Shown here piece after piece: positions 44,837 to 56,184 of a DNA stretch of 64,000 bases (position 1 is the stretch's first letter; each line of letters opens with the position of its first letter). Below the pieces are notes generated by a model. It was not told the origin of the DNA. It ran no database searches and saw only the letters and a program-made list of their open reading frames with translations. The stretch is taken from assembly GCA_038093975.1 (NCBI GenBank), contig JBBPTG010000050.1:97149-161148 (forward strand), written 5' to 3'. The position numbers and the translations under genes are program-made. Source of the stretch: Chalciporus piperatus. Lineage: Eukaryota > Basidiomycota > Agaricomycetes > Boletales > Boletaceae.

Positions 44837-45262
44837 TCAGTATGACTCTTTGGATCTCCCCAACAGGTCTTCGACACCCTCAAGCGGTGGTAACGCACGC
44901 ACGATTGCATGGAAGCCTTCAGAGTGGAGACCGAGACTCCTCCACCAATCGGTCGCAGCTTCATCTGTCCCTGCATCTCGTACGACAATCAGGAGGGGCC
45001 TAATATCTCCTCCGTACGAACCGTAGAAGGCAGAAATCCGCGCCCGGCACTCCTCGGCGGGTGTCCTGACGGAAACACAGAAAATCAACAGGTCCGCGCC
45101 GCGAGAAACAATTTCTTTCTTGAACCGATGCCCGGCGAGCAGCTGTTGGTCAAGAACGCGACACCTAAAGACAGGGGTTCCAGCAACATCCACAAGACAT
45201 CCTAAGAATGGTGACTTGTCCTTGGAAGTACTGATTGGATAAAGCGGTTGCCCAGGGAGGTC
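44837..45262 (-). pseudogene. G-protein-like fragment without P-loop
   Basis: The minus-strand frame reads VALYDLPGQPLYP and VDVAGTPVFRCRVLDQQLL, then SRGADLLIFCVSVRTPAEEC and a C-terminal helix. DxxG-like switch-II motifs and the LLIFCVSV strand resemble a small GTPase fold. No P-loop exon precedes it: upstream sequence is the end of the neighbouring G-domain pseudogene. It is therefore read as a 5'-truncated copy. Confidence 0.45.
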
Positions 45263-45286
45263 GTATAGGGCGACGGTGAGGATTGG

Positions 45287-46064
45287 TTAGGAACTATCCT
45301 TCCGCGCTGGTTTGAACGCCCCCTTCACAGATGCGAGGGCGGCCGATACCAAGTCTTCTTCGTCAGCTCGCCAATGCCTTTGTGCACACGTTGTGGCGAT
45401 CATCAAGAGCACAGTCAAACGCGAGGCTTCGCAGCGCGGTTTGATTGCAGGAGGATCGTCGTCGTCGGGAACGAGCGTGGTCACACACGCATGCCCATCA
45501 AAATGCATCCCGAACGTTGCAAATTCCCCCTCGTTGGCAACCCTCCATCTCCCCTGTGTAATTCTCCAAGTTGGTCACGACGACCATGATTGGTACTTTC
45601 TTGCGGCAGACGGCGGAGTAGAAAAGGTCATAGTTGGTGAGTAACGTCCTGCGGATACGAGATGATCTGATGCAGTATATCAGGAGGTGGATGCCATTCG
45701 TGTTGATGAGTTCGCGCAGGAGTCGTTTCAGGCTCGTTTCAGCGACCTCTGCGGGAACCGTTCCATCTGTCCCTTCGTCAAGACCGACTGTGTCCTAGAT
45801 CGCGTATCGCATGCCGTCGACTTGAATGTCGTATTTTTGGTGTTGAAAAGTGCACCCTCTCGCGTCACTCGACGTAACAGCGATTGGCCCACCAGCGATC
45901 AGGTTGATGAGGGAGCTCTTCCCTACTCCTGCCTTTCCGAAGATGACAATATTTTTCGAAGAGTGATCAGTGGAGTGCTGTCGACAGGAGAGTAGTCAAC
46001 TTTGCTCTCCGCCAGGGCTGGAGCAATTACCTACCTGGACAACTTGATTTCGCGCCAGCGGCAT
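45287..46064 (-). pseudogene. G-domain (MMR_HSR1/AIG1-like) gene broken by a stop and a frameshift
   Basis: From ATG 46064 a short exon splices (intron about 46027-45971) into NIVIFGKAGVGKSSLINLIA, a perfect P-loop. The next block reads ARGCTF and then YAI-stop-DTVGLDEG. The stop TAG stands where related fungal G proteins have Trp in the WDTVGLNEG motif. The sequence then continues through LLIYCIRSSRIR and NYDLFYSAVCRKKVP. The frame shifts just after GEMEG, at the place where relatives have a Trp-Trp pair, and resumes as NEGEFATFGMHFDGHACVTT. Two independent lesions make it a pseudogene. The family is expanded in agaricomycetes; its role is unknown. Confidence 0.7.
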
Positions 46065-46429
46065 TCTTGTGTTTAGAGGTGGGTGGGGACACTACTTCCT
46101 TCGAGTATTTTATTCATCCCCCGGACTTTTATAGCAGGGTTGTCGCTGCTAGCGCGGTAGTTTCGGAAGCCTGCCGTTGCTGTTAAAGTTATTAGCGTTC
46201 GAATAGAACTTTCCCCGACATGGTCCAGGAAGTTGTGGCAGTCGATATCCCTTAGGGTTTCTCGAGCACAGCCAACACTTCCAACTAAGCTAAAGTTCCT
46301 TCATCCGCTCTGCAATCATTGGCCTCGTGTACACCTAACGATGATCATTATGGCCATGGACTATCCTTAGTAAGTTCGTCTCCGCCCGCGAGCACGGTCT
46401 GACAATTAGTCCTCACAACGCTGACTGAT

Positions 46430-46520
46430 TACAGGTGTGTCGTTGTCGGGAACGAGCGTGGTCATGAACCACCGATTTTCTATCCCGCCTTCATACTGAA
46501 GGTTATCTCGGCGGCCACGA
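46430..46520. repeat. Fragment of the G-domain gene
   Basis: A segment with gtcgggaacgagcgtggtca matches 45457-45480 in the G-domain pseudogene and lies in the same orientation, followed by a divergent but related stretch. It marks another partial copy. Confidence 0.45.
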
Positions 46521-47440
46521 TGGGCACTTTCTTTCGGTCGGAACTATCTCTCAGCCTACACGGGTGTAGGTACGTAGTTGGGTATCTCGCACAATACTTT
46601 CGCTTAGAAGTGGGTGAGTGCGGGGGTAGGGTGATAGTACGTTGGAATGAAGACACAATGATCCCACCACACGTCAACTGGGCTCTCCCAGTCGATTTCG
46701 AGCATTTGCGACGTTTGCACTTGAAAGGGGCTGGTGGAATACTCGAGCCTCGAAGCTCTGAAGAGCAAGGTTGGAATACGCGTGTCGTAGGGAGGACGAT
46801 GAAGCTGACAATTTCAGATTTGCAGTTATATTTTACAACAACTATACACCCGTGGAGGAAAGGGTCAGGACGGCGGAGGAGCATGAGTTTTGTCGGTAGC
46901 TTGACCCAGAGACTCAGCTTGGGTGGTATGTCGATTTCTCCCAGGACTATTGGGTACTTGTTGAGTGACTGTGCATTGCAAGTGTACGTATGCGCAGTGG
47001 TTGGCTCTCGTTGTCTAGTGATGTGCGACTAACTGATTTTGTATGTTGCAGAAACTCGCGCTTTCCGACGATCTGATTGGCAGCTGATATTGCGACGCCC
47101 CGGAGAGGACAAGATAGAATATGGTTACCCGCTGAGAGACTCGGAGCTCGTGCAGTCCCTCCCCTGAGTCACATTTACCAATGATAGCGCTATTCGTTGT
47201 CGACTAAGTGACCGCTTTTTTGACCTGCGTTGTAGGTTGGTCTTGCCGATCTCCGAACTTCAAGTTGTCGGGTATTGACTCTCCCCCTCGTGGATAGTAC
47301 TAGCCGATCGTCTCGTTGGGTGTCTTGTCTCCCCTCTCATTCCTACCCGCTCTTCGCGATCCATCCAACTTGTGACCAGTGTATTGGCAGTTCACCACGG
47401 GCATGACCAAAGAGTCGGATGGGATTGAATCGAACTAAAA
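46521..47440. other. Unassigned spacer
   Basis: A 170-codon plus-strand frame (46520-47032) is open and has no recognised domain. Part of it may be decayed G-domain family sequence. No other feature. Confidence 0.25.
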
Positions 47441-47447
47441 TCATCAT

Positions 47448-47560
47448 CTCGACCCAGCCGTTTTGGTCACTTGAAGCTTTCGAATTCCCGCGACCAAAAC
47501 AGGTTCGCGTGTCAGCCTGACCGGTTCCTAGAACGTCCGGTTCGAGACTACACCGCGACG
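47448..47560. repeat. Second copy of the palindromic element
   Basis: Bases 47460-47500 start gttttggtca and end gcgaccaaaac with a complementary core, in inverted orientation relative to 5742-5786. The flank to 47560 (ggttcctagaacgtccggtt region) is the reverse complement of 5685-5740. Confidence 0.5.
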
Positions 47561-48344
47561 ATGTTATGTACGGAGGCAACGGCACGGTGATGCTGTATAT
47601 AGCACCACAGGACTCGGAGTGGTGCATGTTCCGCAACAGGCGGCTATATGGATCATTCGGCGGAGTATGATGGTTGTTGAATGAATCAACCTCTACTGCC
47701 AGTGAATCACCCCAGGCCATCCGAGTCTCAATCTCGTGCGTAGTTCTATCCTGCTCACACTGTTTGCCAGTCGCACTAGAACTCGATGCCCATTGCAGAT
47801 CCCTTCAGGGAGCATCAACGCATATCCATCGAGCTACCATGAGCCGCGGACAGTCAGTATATACCTCACGGACAATGGACGTGTTGATCAAGTGTTGTGC
47901 TTTACAGGCAACTCGGTCTACAGAACATCCCGGTCCTGTTCGACGATTCCATGGATACCGAGTAAGTGAAATGCACCAGTTGCCCCCTACGATCATTGAT
48001 AAGGGCTTAAGTTTCAGAAACCCAGCGACTGCATCGCTCGAGGGGTTCGACGAGTCGAACTACTCCAATCTCAAACAATCTTGGTTGACGTACGCACACT
48101 AGCGCCAATGCACCTCTCGATCTGATGGATGTTTGGCTCTAGTGGGCTTTCTCAACGTTCCGAGATCATTCCAACAGATTTAGTTGCTTTGCAGTCTGTA
48201 AAGTGCGCGACATGACCTCCCTTGCTCAGCCCCATCTAATACGATCATTCCTGCAGCATCGAGAATCTCCTCGACACTGTACGATCGAAGATTCGTTTTC
48301 GTGTCTTCAATGATCTTCCTTCGCGCGTTCTAAAGCTGCCTGAG
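47561..48344. other. Upstream region of the HET gene
   Basis: The last 65 bases are open in frame with the HET protein (KIRFRVFNDLPSRVLKLPE) behind a possible acceptor near 48257-48262, so an additional 5' exon may exist. No separate gene is supported. Confidence 0.35.
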
Positions 48345-49799
48345 ATGAAGCTTGTGGAAAGAGGCTCAGTGGTGGAATATCTTATCCATCACAAGCTGCA
48401 CGATGTGGTCGAAGAGATTCGCTACAGGGAAGCGGCGCAGCTCAGTGGCTCATCGGTTCCTCCCACGACCTTGGACCGAGACCACCTGCGTGATCACGCC
48501 ATCTCTACACTCGTGGACGATCTGACCAAATTTGCGACTCTATCGCATTCATGGGAACAGCACGAGCCGAGCTACGATGACTTCCTTCAGGGGCGCAGTG
48601 TCAATACAAAGGGATATAAAAAGCTGAAGGAATTCTGCAGGATCGCCCACGAGAAATATGGAGTAGAGTTCGCCTGGGCAGACACCGTTTGTATCAACAA
48701 GCTCAGCAGTTCTGAGCTCGACGAATCAATCCGGTCTATGTTTACGTGGTATCGTGCATCATTCATATGCATCATCTATGTTTCAGGAACCCATTCTCTA
48801 CTAGAATTACCCTTCGACCGGTGGTTCACGCGGGGTTGGACTCTGCAGGAACTTCTTGCGCCGCTACGAATCAAATTCTACAACAAGGACTGGCACCAGC
48901 TCACCGATCTTCGTAATGACAAGTTAGATTGCCCAGAAAATCCTTCCTCCACCCAGCTCTCTTCTCTTGACCCAAAGTATGCCCTCCAGCTACGCCTTCT
49001 CAGCGATGGGATCTCCACGGCAACCGGCATCGACATGGATTATATCCGCTCCTTCCAACCTGGCCTTCGTGACCCACCGTTTCCTGAACGCATGAAATGG
49101 ATTGCTCGAAGAGAAACAACGAGGGCGGAGGACAAGTCGTACTCAATGATGGGAGTATTGGGGGTCAGCATGTCCGTCGCATATGGAGAAGGCCCAGAGC
49201 GCGCTTTCTTCCGCTTAATGCGGGAAGTCCTCGAGATGGACTACTCTGACAGCTGGTTCTTGTGGACAGGAAAACCCATTCCATCCCACATTCACCCATC
49301 AAACATGATCCCCTCTTCGCCCGCGGGCTATCTGTCATGGGATCCGAAGTTCGACCGAGAGACAGGTTTGGACGAAAGAGAGCCTCTCAGTCTCACAAAC
49401 ATCGGGATGGAGATTCAGGTGCTGGTTATCCTTGCCAAAGTGGTCCACCCCCTTCTCGCCTCGAGCACGCCCGATGGAGCTGACATCACCTCCCCTTTCT
49501 TCGATGGTACCATGAAGATGGCCGGGATCCCACGCGAACAGGAGAATCAAGAGGACGCGTTTGCGCTCGGCATCATGGACTATGACTTTGTAGGTCAGGT
49601 CCCAGAGTGGGTATATGCTTTGTTGTTGCGCAGGCCGCGGACCAGGGCACGGTGGATGAGGTGCGAGGCAAGGGATATCATTGCCTTTCGTCCCAATGCG
49701 GCATTTCGCCAGAGAGCGGTGAAGGGGTGGGCAAGGGTTGAGACACCCGCGAAGGGCAATGCTATACATATGATGCGAGTTCAGACTCTGTACTTATGA
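48345..49799 (+). CDS. HET-domain (heterokaryon incompatibility) protein
   Basis: A 484-residue frame from ATG 48345; coding-like sequence in the same frame extends upstream to about 48263, so an earlier exon is possible. Residues 63-175 form a HET domain: FATLSHSW, VEFAWADTVCINK, a SSELDESIRSMFTWYRAS helix, and DRWFTRGWTLQELLAP with FYNKDW. Residues about 265-300 (EDKSYSMMGVLGVSMSVAYG) are the usual HET-associated extension. HET domains trigger regulated cell death after non-self recognition between fungal individuals. No NACHT, WD40 or TPR part is attached. The next gene, a membrane protein in the same direction 420 bp downstream, may be a partner. Confidence 0.9.
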   Translation: MKLVERGSVVEYLIHHKLHDVVEEIRYREAAQLSGSSVPPTTLDRDHLRDHAISTLVDDLTKFATLSHSWEQHEPSYDDFLQGRSVNTKGYKKLKEFCRIAHEKYGVEFAWADTVCINKLSSSELDESIRSMFTWYRASFICIIYVSGTHSLLELPFDRWFTRGWTLQELLAPLRIKFYNKDWHQLTDLRNDKLDCPENPSSTQLSSLDPKYALQLRLLSDGISTATGIDMDYIRSFQPGLRDPPFPERMKWIARRETTRAEDKSYSMMGVLGVSMSVAYGEGPERAFFRLMREVLEMDYSDSWFLWTGKPIPSHIHPSNMIPSSPAGYLSWDPKFDRETGLDEREPLSLTNIGMEIQVLVILAKVVHPLLASSTPDGADITSPFFDGTMKMAGIPREQENQEDAFALGIMDYDFVGQVPEWVYALLLRRPRTRARWMRCEARDIIAFRPNAAFRQRAVKGWARVETPAKGNAIHMMRVQTLYL

Positions 49800-50219
49800 T
49801 TGCTGCGCTGGTCCACACTGTTTCTGCAGTCGTAAAACCTGAGTGTTCTGCCTGATCAAATTAAATTTGGATGCCATCATTCCCATGCGTCTGCATCCGA
49901 GAGTCATCCGAGTTGGCAGCGCTCGTCCACGCCAGGCTTGACCTCACGCTCCCTCACGGCAGCTGTAGTAGACGGCTGTGTGCGGATATATATACAAGAC
50001 TGTAACGCGCGGTCAACTTGAAGATTCGTGCCTTTGCGGTCGGGGTGATGCCATTCCTTGTCTGAGCTGCACAGCTTGTGCAGCACTGCGATCTGTGACC
50101 TGGTCTAGCTGCCTGGTTGGCCTCCAACGAAGTGAGTATATAGAATCTCGTCAACACTGCGAGCTCAACTGATCCTTCCATTTTCTTCCTCTTACCAGCT
50201 ATCCAATCGCGCCGTCAAT

Positions 50220-51578
50220 ATGACCGTTTTCCCCTCCATCCCATTTCTGTCCGTCCCAGCCTATAGCTATGTTAGCTTCGCTGTGGTGGCCATGATAGGT
50301 GGCCAAGAAACCCTCTATGTGATGGCTACCACCCGCATCTACAGACAAAAATGGTTGTGGGCGGGCCATTGGTACAACTCCCCTGGGATGCTTCGATTGG
50401 CCACACACTTCTTCTCGGCCGGACCGAGAATGCACCGCCTTCTAGCTTCGCGAGATGTCCAACTCTTCGACCTCGCTGAGCTGTTCGAGTTGCGTGGCAA
50501 GGGACCGAAATTCACCGCCGCCCATTCGGGTAACATAATACAGGAGACCGGCTATCTGGCAGCTCTCTTCGTGAAGAACCTTGTTTTTCAGGACTCCAAG
50601 GGCAGCGTTGCAGAAAAGTATGGCACTGTTACAGTTATCGTAGCAGAACTCTGCAAAGTCCCCGACTCGGACGAGATGCGGCCCTCATACCCCAGTCCCC
50701 TCCGTTCACTTTCTACCATCCTCCCTATTGCCGCTAGCGCTGGCGCCTGCGCCGGGTCCTTTGCTCTTGGAGATCCGTTTGCAGGGTTCGCAATCTTTGT
50801 GGGCGCCATTGCGAATGGCATATCCTCCCTCCTCATCGGCTCAGCGGATCTTGTCTTTACCAGTCCCAAACCCCAACAGGGGTATTCGCCAGGCGATGGT
50901 ATCTTCGCTTCTGACAAGATGGTGATCGTGCTCAAAGGGGCGGAGGGAGCCATCAACGTGATCACGCATGGCCAGGTCTCCTTCAGGTTCTCAAGACCCC
51001 GCTATCGCATCGTCGGGGTATTGTTTCCCCCGCTGTTGTTCGTGCCTTTCTTCGCCCAGTTACTTTTCGCCGCTCAAGCGACACAATTCGGTCAACTCTT
51101 GTACTTGGCCTCGCTCATCGCCTCTTTTGTTTACAACAAATGGATGGCCAACATCGTGAAAGAGAGGATGCAGTGGGAACTCCTGTTCAAGAATGCGCTT
51201 GGGCTAGAGTTGAAAAACTTTGTTATCCGCTCCCGCATCCAAGCAGCGATCTTCTCGCTCCTCGCGATCCATGGGACGAACGATATACTCTCCAGAGCAC
51301 TCCTGGACGAACTGTTCCCGAATGATACAAAGGTCTGGCAGCACTTCAAAGACACGGTTTCGGAGCGGTTTCCCAGTATTAGATCGTTCCCGTTTACCGA
51401 GGAAGACTGGGAGGTGCCTGGCTTCAACGAAGAGGAGCAACGGTTGCTCAAAGATCTCTACCATGGGTCTATGACCGGCTACGAGTTTTATCTGGAGCAC
51501 TATTCTCCCACCAGTGCGTCCGGCCAACCCAAACCCAATGACGGCCAGCCTGCGACCGTTCGGCCATCGCCAGTCTAA
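50220..51578 (+). CDS. Multi-pass membrane protein, unrecognised family
   Basis: A single-exon frame of 452 residues. Hydrophobic segments lie at about residues 15-35, 163-212 (two small-residue-rich helices with SAGACAGSFALG) and 263-308 (two helices, FPPLLFVPFFAQLLFAAQ and LLYLASLIASFVYNKW). The rest is soluble and Phe/Leu-rich, with an acidic C-terminal region (EEDWEVPGFNEEEQRLLKDL) and a Pro-rich tail. I recognise no family. Its position directly downstream of a HET gene on the same strand suggests co-inheritance, but operon-like function should not be assumed in a fungus. Confidence 0.75.
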   Translation: MTVFPSIPFLSVPAYSYVSFAVVAMIGGQETLYVMATTRIYRQKWLWAGHWYNSPGMLRLATHFFSAGPRMHRLLASRDVQLFDLAELFELRGKGPKFTAAHSGNIIQETGYLAALFVKNLVFQDSKGSVAEKYGTVTVIVAELCKVPDSDEMRPSYPSPLRSLSTILPIAASAGACAGSFALGDPFAGFAIFVGAIANGISSLLIGSADLVFTSPKPQQGYSPGDGIFASDKMVIVLKGAEGAINVITHGQVSFRFSRPRYRIVGVLFPPLLFVPFFAQLLFAAQATQFGQLLYLASLIASFVYNKWMANIVKERMQWELLFKNALGLELKNFVIRSRIQAAIFSLLAIHGTNDILSRALLDELFPNDTKVWQHFKDTVSERFPSIRSFPFTEEDWEVPGFNEEEQRLLKDLYHGSMTGYEFYLEHYSPTSASGQPKPNDGQPATVRPSPV

Positions 51579-52622
51579 GGCTGATTGCGGACTGTTTTAA
51601 TGTAATCTGGTACGTTCTTCAAGCCTCGGCGTTTTTCATTCCTCGACGGTCTGACTCCTACAACTTTAGTATACCCAGCTGGAAGGAATCACGGACAACG
51701 TTTTTTTTTTTTTTTCGTTCTGCCACCGCTTTCCTTCTTTTCATCTCGCTCGTTCTCGCTCGTCACAAATAGTGTGTTGTACCACCAAGTTATTCATTCC
51801 ATTATCATCTTAGACTCTAGCTTCCTCCCCTACGAATTTATGATAGAACATCCCGTAGCTAATCAATTGCTTCCATGGGATCAACGTTCAACCCTTTCTT
51901 CGCGAACTCGGACGATCGACCAAGGATCCAGTATTGCAAAAGGATCGGCGAATGAATCTAGGTGAATCACCAAACCATCACGATTCTCGCTCGAAATCAC
52001 TTTCATTTCTCATTGCATCGCCATCGTATCTACAACCATCCTCACAAAAAAAAAAAAAAAAAAACAATATGCACAGATCAGCGATAGCGTAGTATGTATG
52101 TATGTATGTATGATGTTGTATGTATGTATGCACTCGGAGGGGGGATTCAAATCGCGGGTTAAGTAAAAGCATATGGGGAGTCGGGGATTCAGGGACCTCG
52201 ATGAAAGGAAGAGGGAACAAAAACGTCACGAGTAGGACGGATCGCGACCGGTTAGAGAGTGCATGTACAGTACGAGGAAGAGGAAAGAAAATGCGCCGAC
52301 GTCGCCGTCGTCTACGCGGGGGAAAGGAGGCGAGTGGGTAAGGGAGTCCAGACGTTTGGAAAACTAGGATCGCAATGGGGCTTGCGCGTGATTATACTGA
52401 GACAAAATGATTCGGGATTCGGGATCGATAACTCATCGCGAAACGAATGAGAGGGGAGACGGGACATCCAATGAGACGAGAACTGGACAAGACGAACGAC
52501 GAGAGAAACTAGAGGACACAAGTCAATATCAAACGCACGGATCGGCGAGATCACCTACACATTACAAAAAAATCGGTCAAAGAGACCTTTTCCCACGTCT
52601 TCTAAACAGCGCATATACACAC
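51579..52622. other. Intergenic with homopolymers and a microsatellite
   Basis: About 1 kb between the membrane gene (+) and the 3' end of the bZIP gene (-). It contains 15 T at 51701-51715, 19 A at 52046-52064 and ATGT repeats at about 52093-52130. No gene supported. Confidence 0.6.
52093..52130. repeat. ATGT microsatellite
   Basis: Five uninterrupted tatg units, a short gatgt interruption and three more units. Simple repeat, probably length-variable. Confidence 0.8.
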
Positions 52623-54615
52623 TCATTTCTTGTTCAACGTCAAGCTCCGCATCGACTCTTCAAGTAGATTCAAGCTAGGACACGACCGCTGCGACGACGA
52701 ACTGGACACCGACGATACGCTGTGCGCCGGTGGTGGCACATGAGGAGGTACAGGGGCAACGTCGACGTCGACGATCTTGACGACGGCACGCCCGTCGAGT
52801 ACCTTGCGAACCTTTTCCGTGTCCCATTGCCTGCTCGACGAAGCAGACGACGAGGGCGCGCCCGAGAATGCCTCCCAGAATGCACTGCCAAGCTTGCTGA
52901 AAAGCGTCTGACTCGCAAGCGCAGCAACAGTAGCTTGTTCCCTCGATGGGACAAATGTCGGAAGAAGTGTTGGGGAGGCAGGTGGCGATGGGTAAGCACC
53001 AGCAGACGCGGCCTTGGGTGCATCCTTGAAGAAATGAGGCTTGAGATTGCCTGCCAGCCCACTGGGTGACGAGAACGGGGAATTTGAAGGATAAGATGGG
53101 TGCCGTGGTTGGCTGTGCTGAGCGTGTTGCTGAGCGGCCATCTTTCCCCAGAGCTGCATCCTGTACGCATCGAGCGTCTTGAATGTGAATGGGTTGGCAT
53201 CTGCAAAGGTGTCGAACGCGCCGACACCGTTTCCGATGGTGGAATTGATATTGTTGAGAGCGGGGTTGATGTTTGCGGATCCCTTCTTCTCGACGAGTCC
53301 CTTGTACGACGGAGGGTTGAGACCTGGGTTGAGGTTCTCTTGCAAGGCACGGGAGCGAATAGTCTCCTCGTAGAAGATCGAGGGGTTGAGAATGGCGCTG
53401 CCGCCCAAGAGGGGTGACGTTGATGCCTTGGAAGCAAGCACAGGGATAGGTGGAACAAAGGTCGTGTGCACGGGGGTAACACCCATACCGCCGAGTCCAC
53501 CCCAGAAGGCACGGTTGCTGAGTCTCGGGGAAGTGGGAAGGTCCTTCTGGGTATTGGGAGTAACCACGGACGAACCAGAGCTTGCACTGATGGCTGCGAC
53601 AGGGGTGGGTGTGAGTGGGGGAGATGCCGGTGCAGGTGGAAGTTCCGCTGGTGGTGGGAGATCCGGTAGACTGCGACCCTCGAGGAGATATTTCTTGAGA
53701 GCTGTGATCTCCTGACGGAGTGCAGTATTCTCAGACCTGGACGAGCCGAGTTCCGAACGGATAGCGTCGATGAGGCGATCACGTTCTGCAATGTCGCCTT
53801 CGAGAGCGGAAATGTACTCTAATCAAAGCATCGGTAAATCATCACGCAGAACCAAAAGGCGAAAGGGGCGGGGAAGAAGTCCCACCTTTTCGCCTGACGC
53901 GGAAGTTACGAGCGCTGATTTTGTTGCGCAGTTGGCGTTTCTCCTTGCTGGACATTTTCTTGTACTCTTCTGGACTTGGGCGCCAGTCTTCGGGTTCGAG
54001 TATCTTGAGTGGGAGGGAGTCCTTTTTCGCCTTGCCCTCCTTGCCCCCGTTCTCCTTCTCGGCGGTAGTTGCCTTCTTTATACCGCCCGACATGACGGTG
54101 CCCTTTCTTGACAGCTTTGACTTTGTGACGGGTGGTTCGGGCGTCTCTTCGAGCTCTTCTTCCTCTTGCTGGTCCAGTTCCGCGATATCCTCCTCCTCGT
54201 CGAAGTCGGACATCGCCTTTGATGTGGCGGGTGTACCGACGAGCTGTGGATCGATCGCAAACATGGGATGGGGAGAGTGTGCGTGGCTGGAAGGCGATGC
54301 GCTGGATAAGGATACCTCGGGCGAGCGACCTGCGGCGCCTGTGGCGGTGATACCAGATAGAAATCCGTACGGGGAAGTGGCGGGTGGGATGGCTGGCATC
54401 TTTGAGAATTCGTCTTCGAGGAAGAGAGAGAAGAGGGCGTCGTCTGCTGTGGATGGCTGGGGAGCGTAGGCGGATGGGGGAGTGAGGGGCATGGTTGAGA
54501 ACGAGAATGGAGAGCGTGGAGAGGAGGACGATGCGACGTTTATGGCATCGAGATTGAAAAAGTCGTCGAGTACGTTTGAGTCGAAAGAGATGGAATGCTG
54601 TTCGTCGACGAGCAT
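52623..54615 (-). CDS. bZIP transcription factor
   Basis: Two exons (54615-53886, 53818-52623) give 641 residues. The basic region KEKRQLRNKISARNFRVRRK has the N-x7-R spacing. It runs across the intron into EYISALEGDIAERDRLIDAI and SENTALRQEITALKKYL, a leucine-zipper coiled coil (residues about 215-290). The N-terminus is acidic and Ser/Pro-rich with poly-Glu at residues 145-160, a plausible activation region. The C-terminal 330 residues are Pro/Ser-rich, with a conserved-looking NPFTFKTLDAYRMQLWGKMA segment near the middle. It is nuclear, DNA-binding and probably a dimer; target genes are unknown. It starts 133 bp beyond the end of rpt6 on the same strand. Confidence 0.92.
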
Positions 54616-54747
54616 GGCGTCGATAATCAGAGGATGCTAAGTACGAGATCGAGACTGTGGACTGCACCACCGGATGACAAATCATTATTCACACGGACGC
54701 GTCATCGCTGGCACCGGCAAGGAAAGACTGCGTGTACAGCATGTACA

Positions 54748-56184
54748 CTACGAGAACAACTTGTTCACAGACGTATTACCCTCCTGGTTCTTCTTCAACA
54801 CCTTGGCAATCGCAAACTCGAAATCCTCTTGCGTGACATGCTGACGACGCTCGCGAAGAGCGTACATACCAGCCTCGGTACAGATACCCCGCACTTCAGC
54901 ACCAGAACATTGTCCCATTTTCTCAGCGAGTGCCTTGAGATCAATACCACGTTGCAGTGACATCTAATCATCATCATAAGCGAGTGAACTGCGCATACAA
55001 TCACCGCAGCACGCACCTTGCGAGAGTGAATCCGCAGGATACTGACACGCGCCTCGGGACCTGGCGGAGGGAACTCGATCTTCCTGTCAATCCGTCCAGG
55101 ACGAAGCAGCGCAGAATCCAAAATATCTGTCATACCCAATCAGCACACATCCATCTGAACGTCACTACACTCACCTATTCGATTCGTAGCCATGATCACC
55201 TTGATATTCTTCGTCGCCTCGAACCCATCCAACTGATTCAACAACTCCAACATCGTCCTCTGCACCTCCGAATCTCCACCACCAGACCCACTCTCCCCTC
55301 TCGAACTCCCAATCGAATCAATCTCATCCATGAAAATAATACTCGGGGCATGCTCTCTCGCCATCACGAACAACTCTCGAACCATACGACTACCTTCTCC
55401 AATGTACTTTTGAACCAGCTCTGATCCAGAAACACGAATGAACTTGCAATCCGTGTGATGCGCGACAGCACGTGCGAGCAGGGTCTTGCCAGTACCCGGA
55501 GGACCGTACAAGAGCACACCCTTGGGTTGAGCAATACCAAGAGATTCGAAGAGTTCGGGGTGCTTGACGGGGAGCTCGATGACTTCTTTGATTTCCTTGA
55601 TTTGCTTGTCGAGGCCACCGACCATCTCGTACGTGCTGTCGGGTACTTTCTCGACCATCATGAGCGATACGAGTGGGTCGACTTTGTTGGGTAGGATCTT
55701 GTGGATCGTGTAGCTATCCGAGCGGAGCGCGACGCGCTGAGATGGCGTCAGGACCGATAAATCGATCTCCGAGTCAAAGTCGACGACTGTGAGAGGGACG
55801 CCGTGAGCAGGTAGCTGAGGCTCGATATATAGAGCAGCGAGACACATACTATATTTCCCCTCAGGCTGTACCTTTACCAAAACCTTCTTCTTCCCCATGA
55901 CCTTGACCACCTCGCCCACATAACTCGCCGGTTCGTGGAGCAACTGCAACTCCTCCCTAAGCAGCCTCACTTTCCGACACCCAAGACATCAGTACACCAC
56001 GCACGCGGGTAACCCGACGGGGGGGACGCCACTCACCTCTCGCATTCAACGCATTCCGCTGTGCCTCCAACCGTCTCAGATTCTGGGTCTTTTGATTAAT
56101 CAACAATTCCGCCGCTTCAATTTTAGCTTGGTAGTAGGATTGAATGCCAGCTGGCGTCTTGGACGGGTGTGTGAGTGCTGGCAT
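54748..56184 (-). CDS. RPT6: 26S proteasome regulatory subunit Rpt6 (PSMC5, AAA ATPase)
   Basis: Five exons, with introns near 56036-55970, 55852-55793, 55175-55129 and 55015-54963, starting [15 protein letters not shown] at 56184. An N-terminal coiled coil ([15 protein letters not shown]) and the OB-domain stretch ([20 protein letters not shown]) lead into the AAA domain. This has GPPGTGKT (Walker A), [11 protein letters not shown] (Walker B), MATNR (sensor 1) and [15 protein letters not shown] with the Arg-finger region. The lid and C-terminus follow, up to [10 protein letters not shown]. Rpt6 is one of six ATPases that unfold substrates into the 20S core. This is the only intact copy in the window and must supply the essential function. 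It is head-to-head with TPR-CHAT gene 3. Confidence 0.96.

Noticed and set aside
52670..53670. 373-codon minus-strand frame overlapping the bZIP gene
   Set aside because: It is an out-of-frame Ser/Arg/His-rich shadow of the bZIP C-terminal exon; the bZIP frame carries the leucine zipper through the intron.
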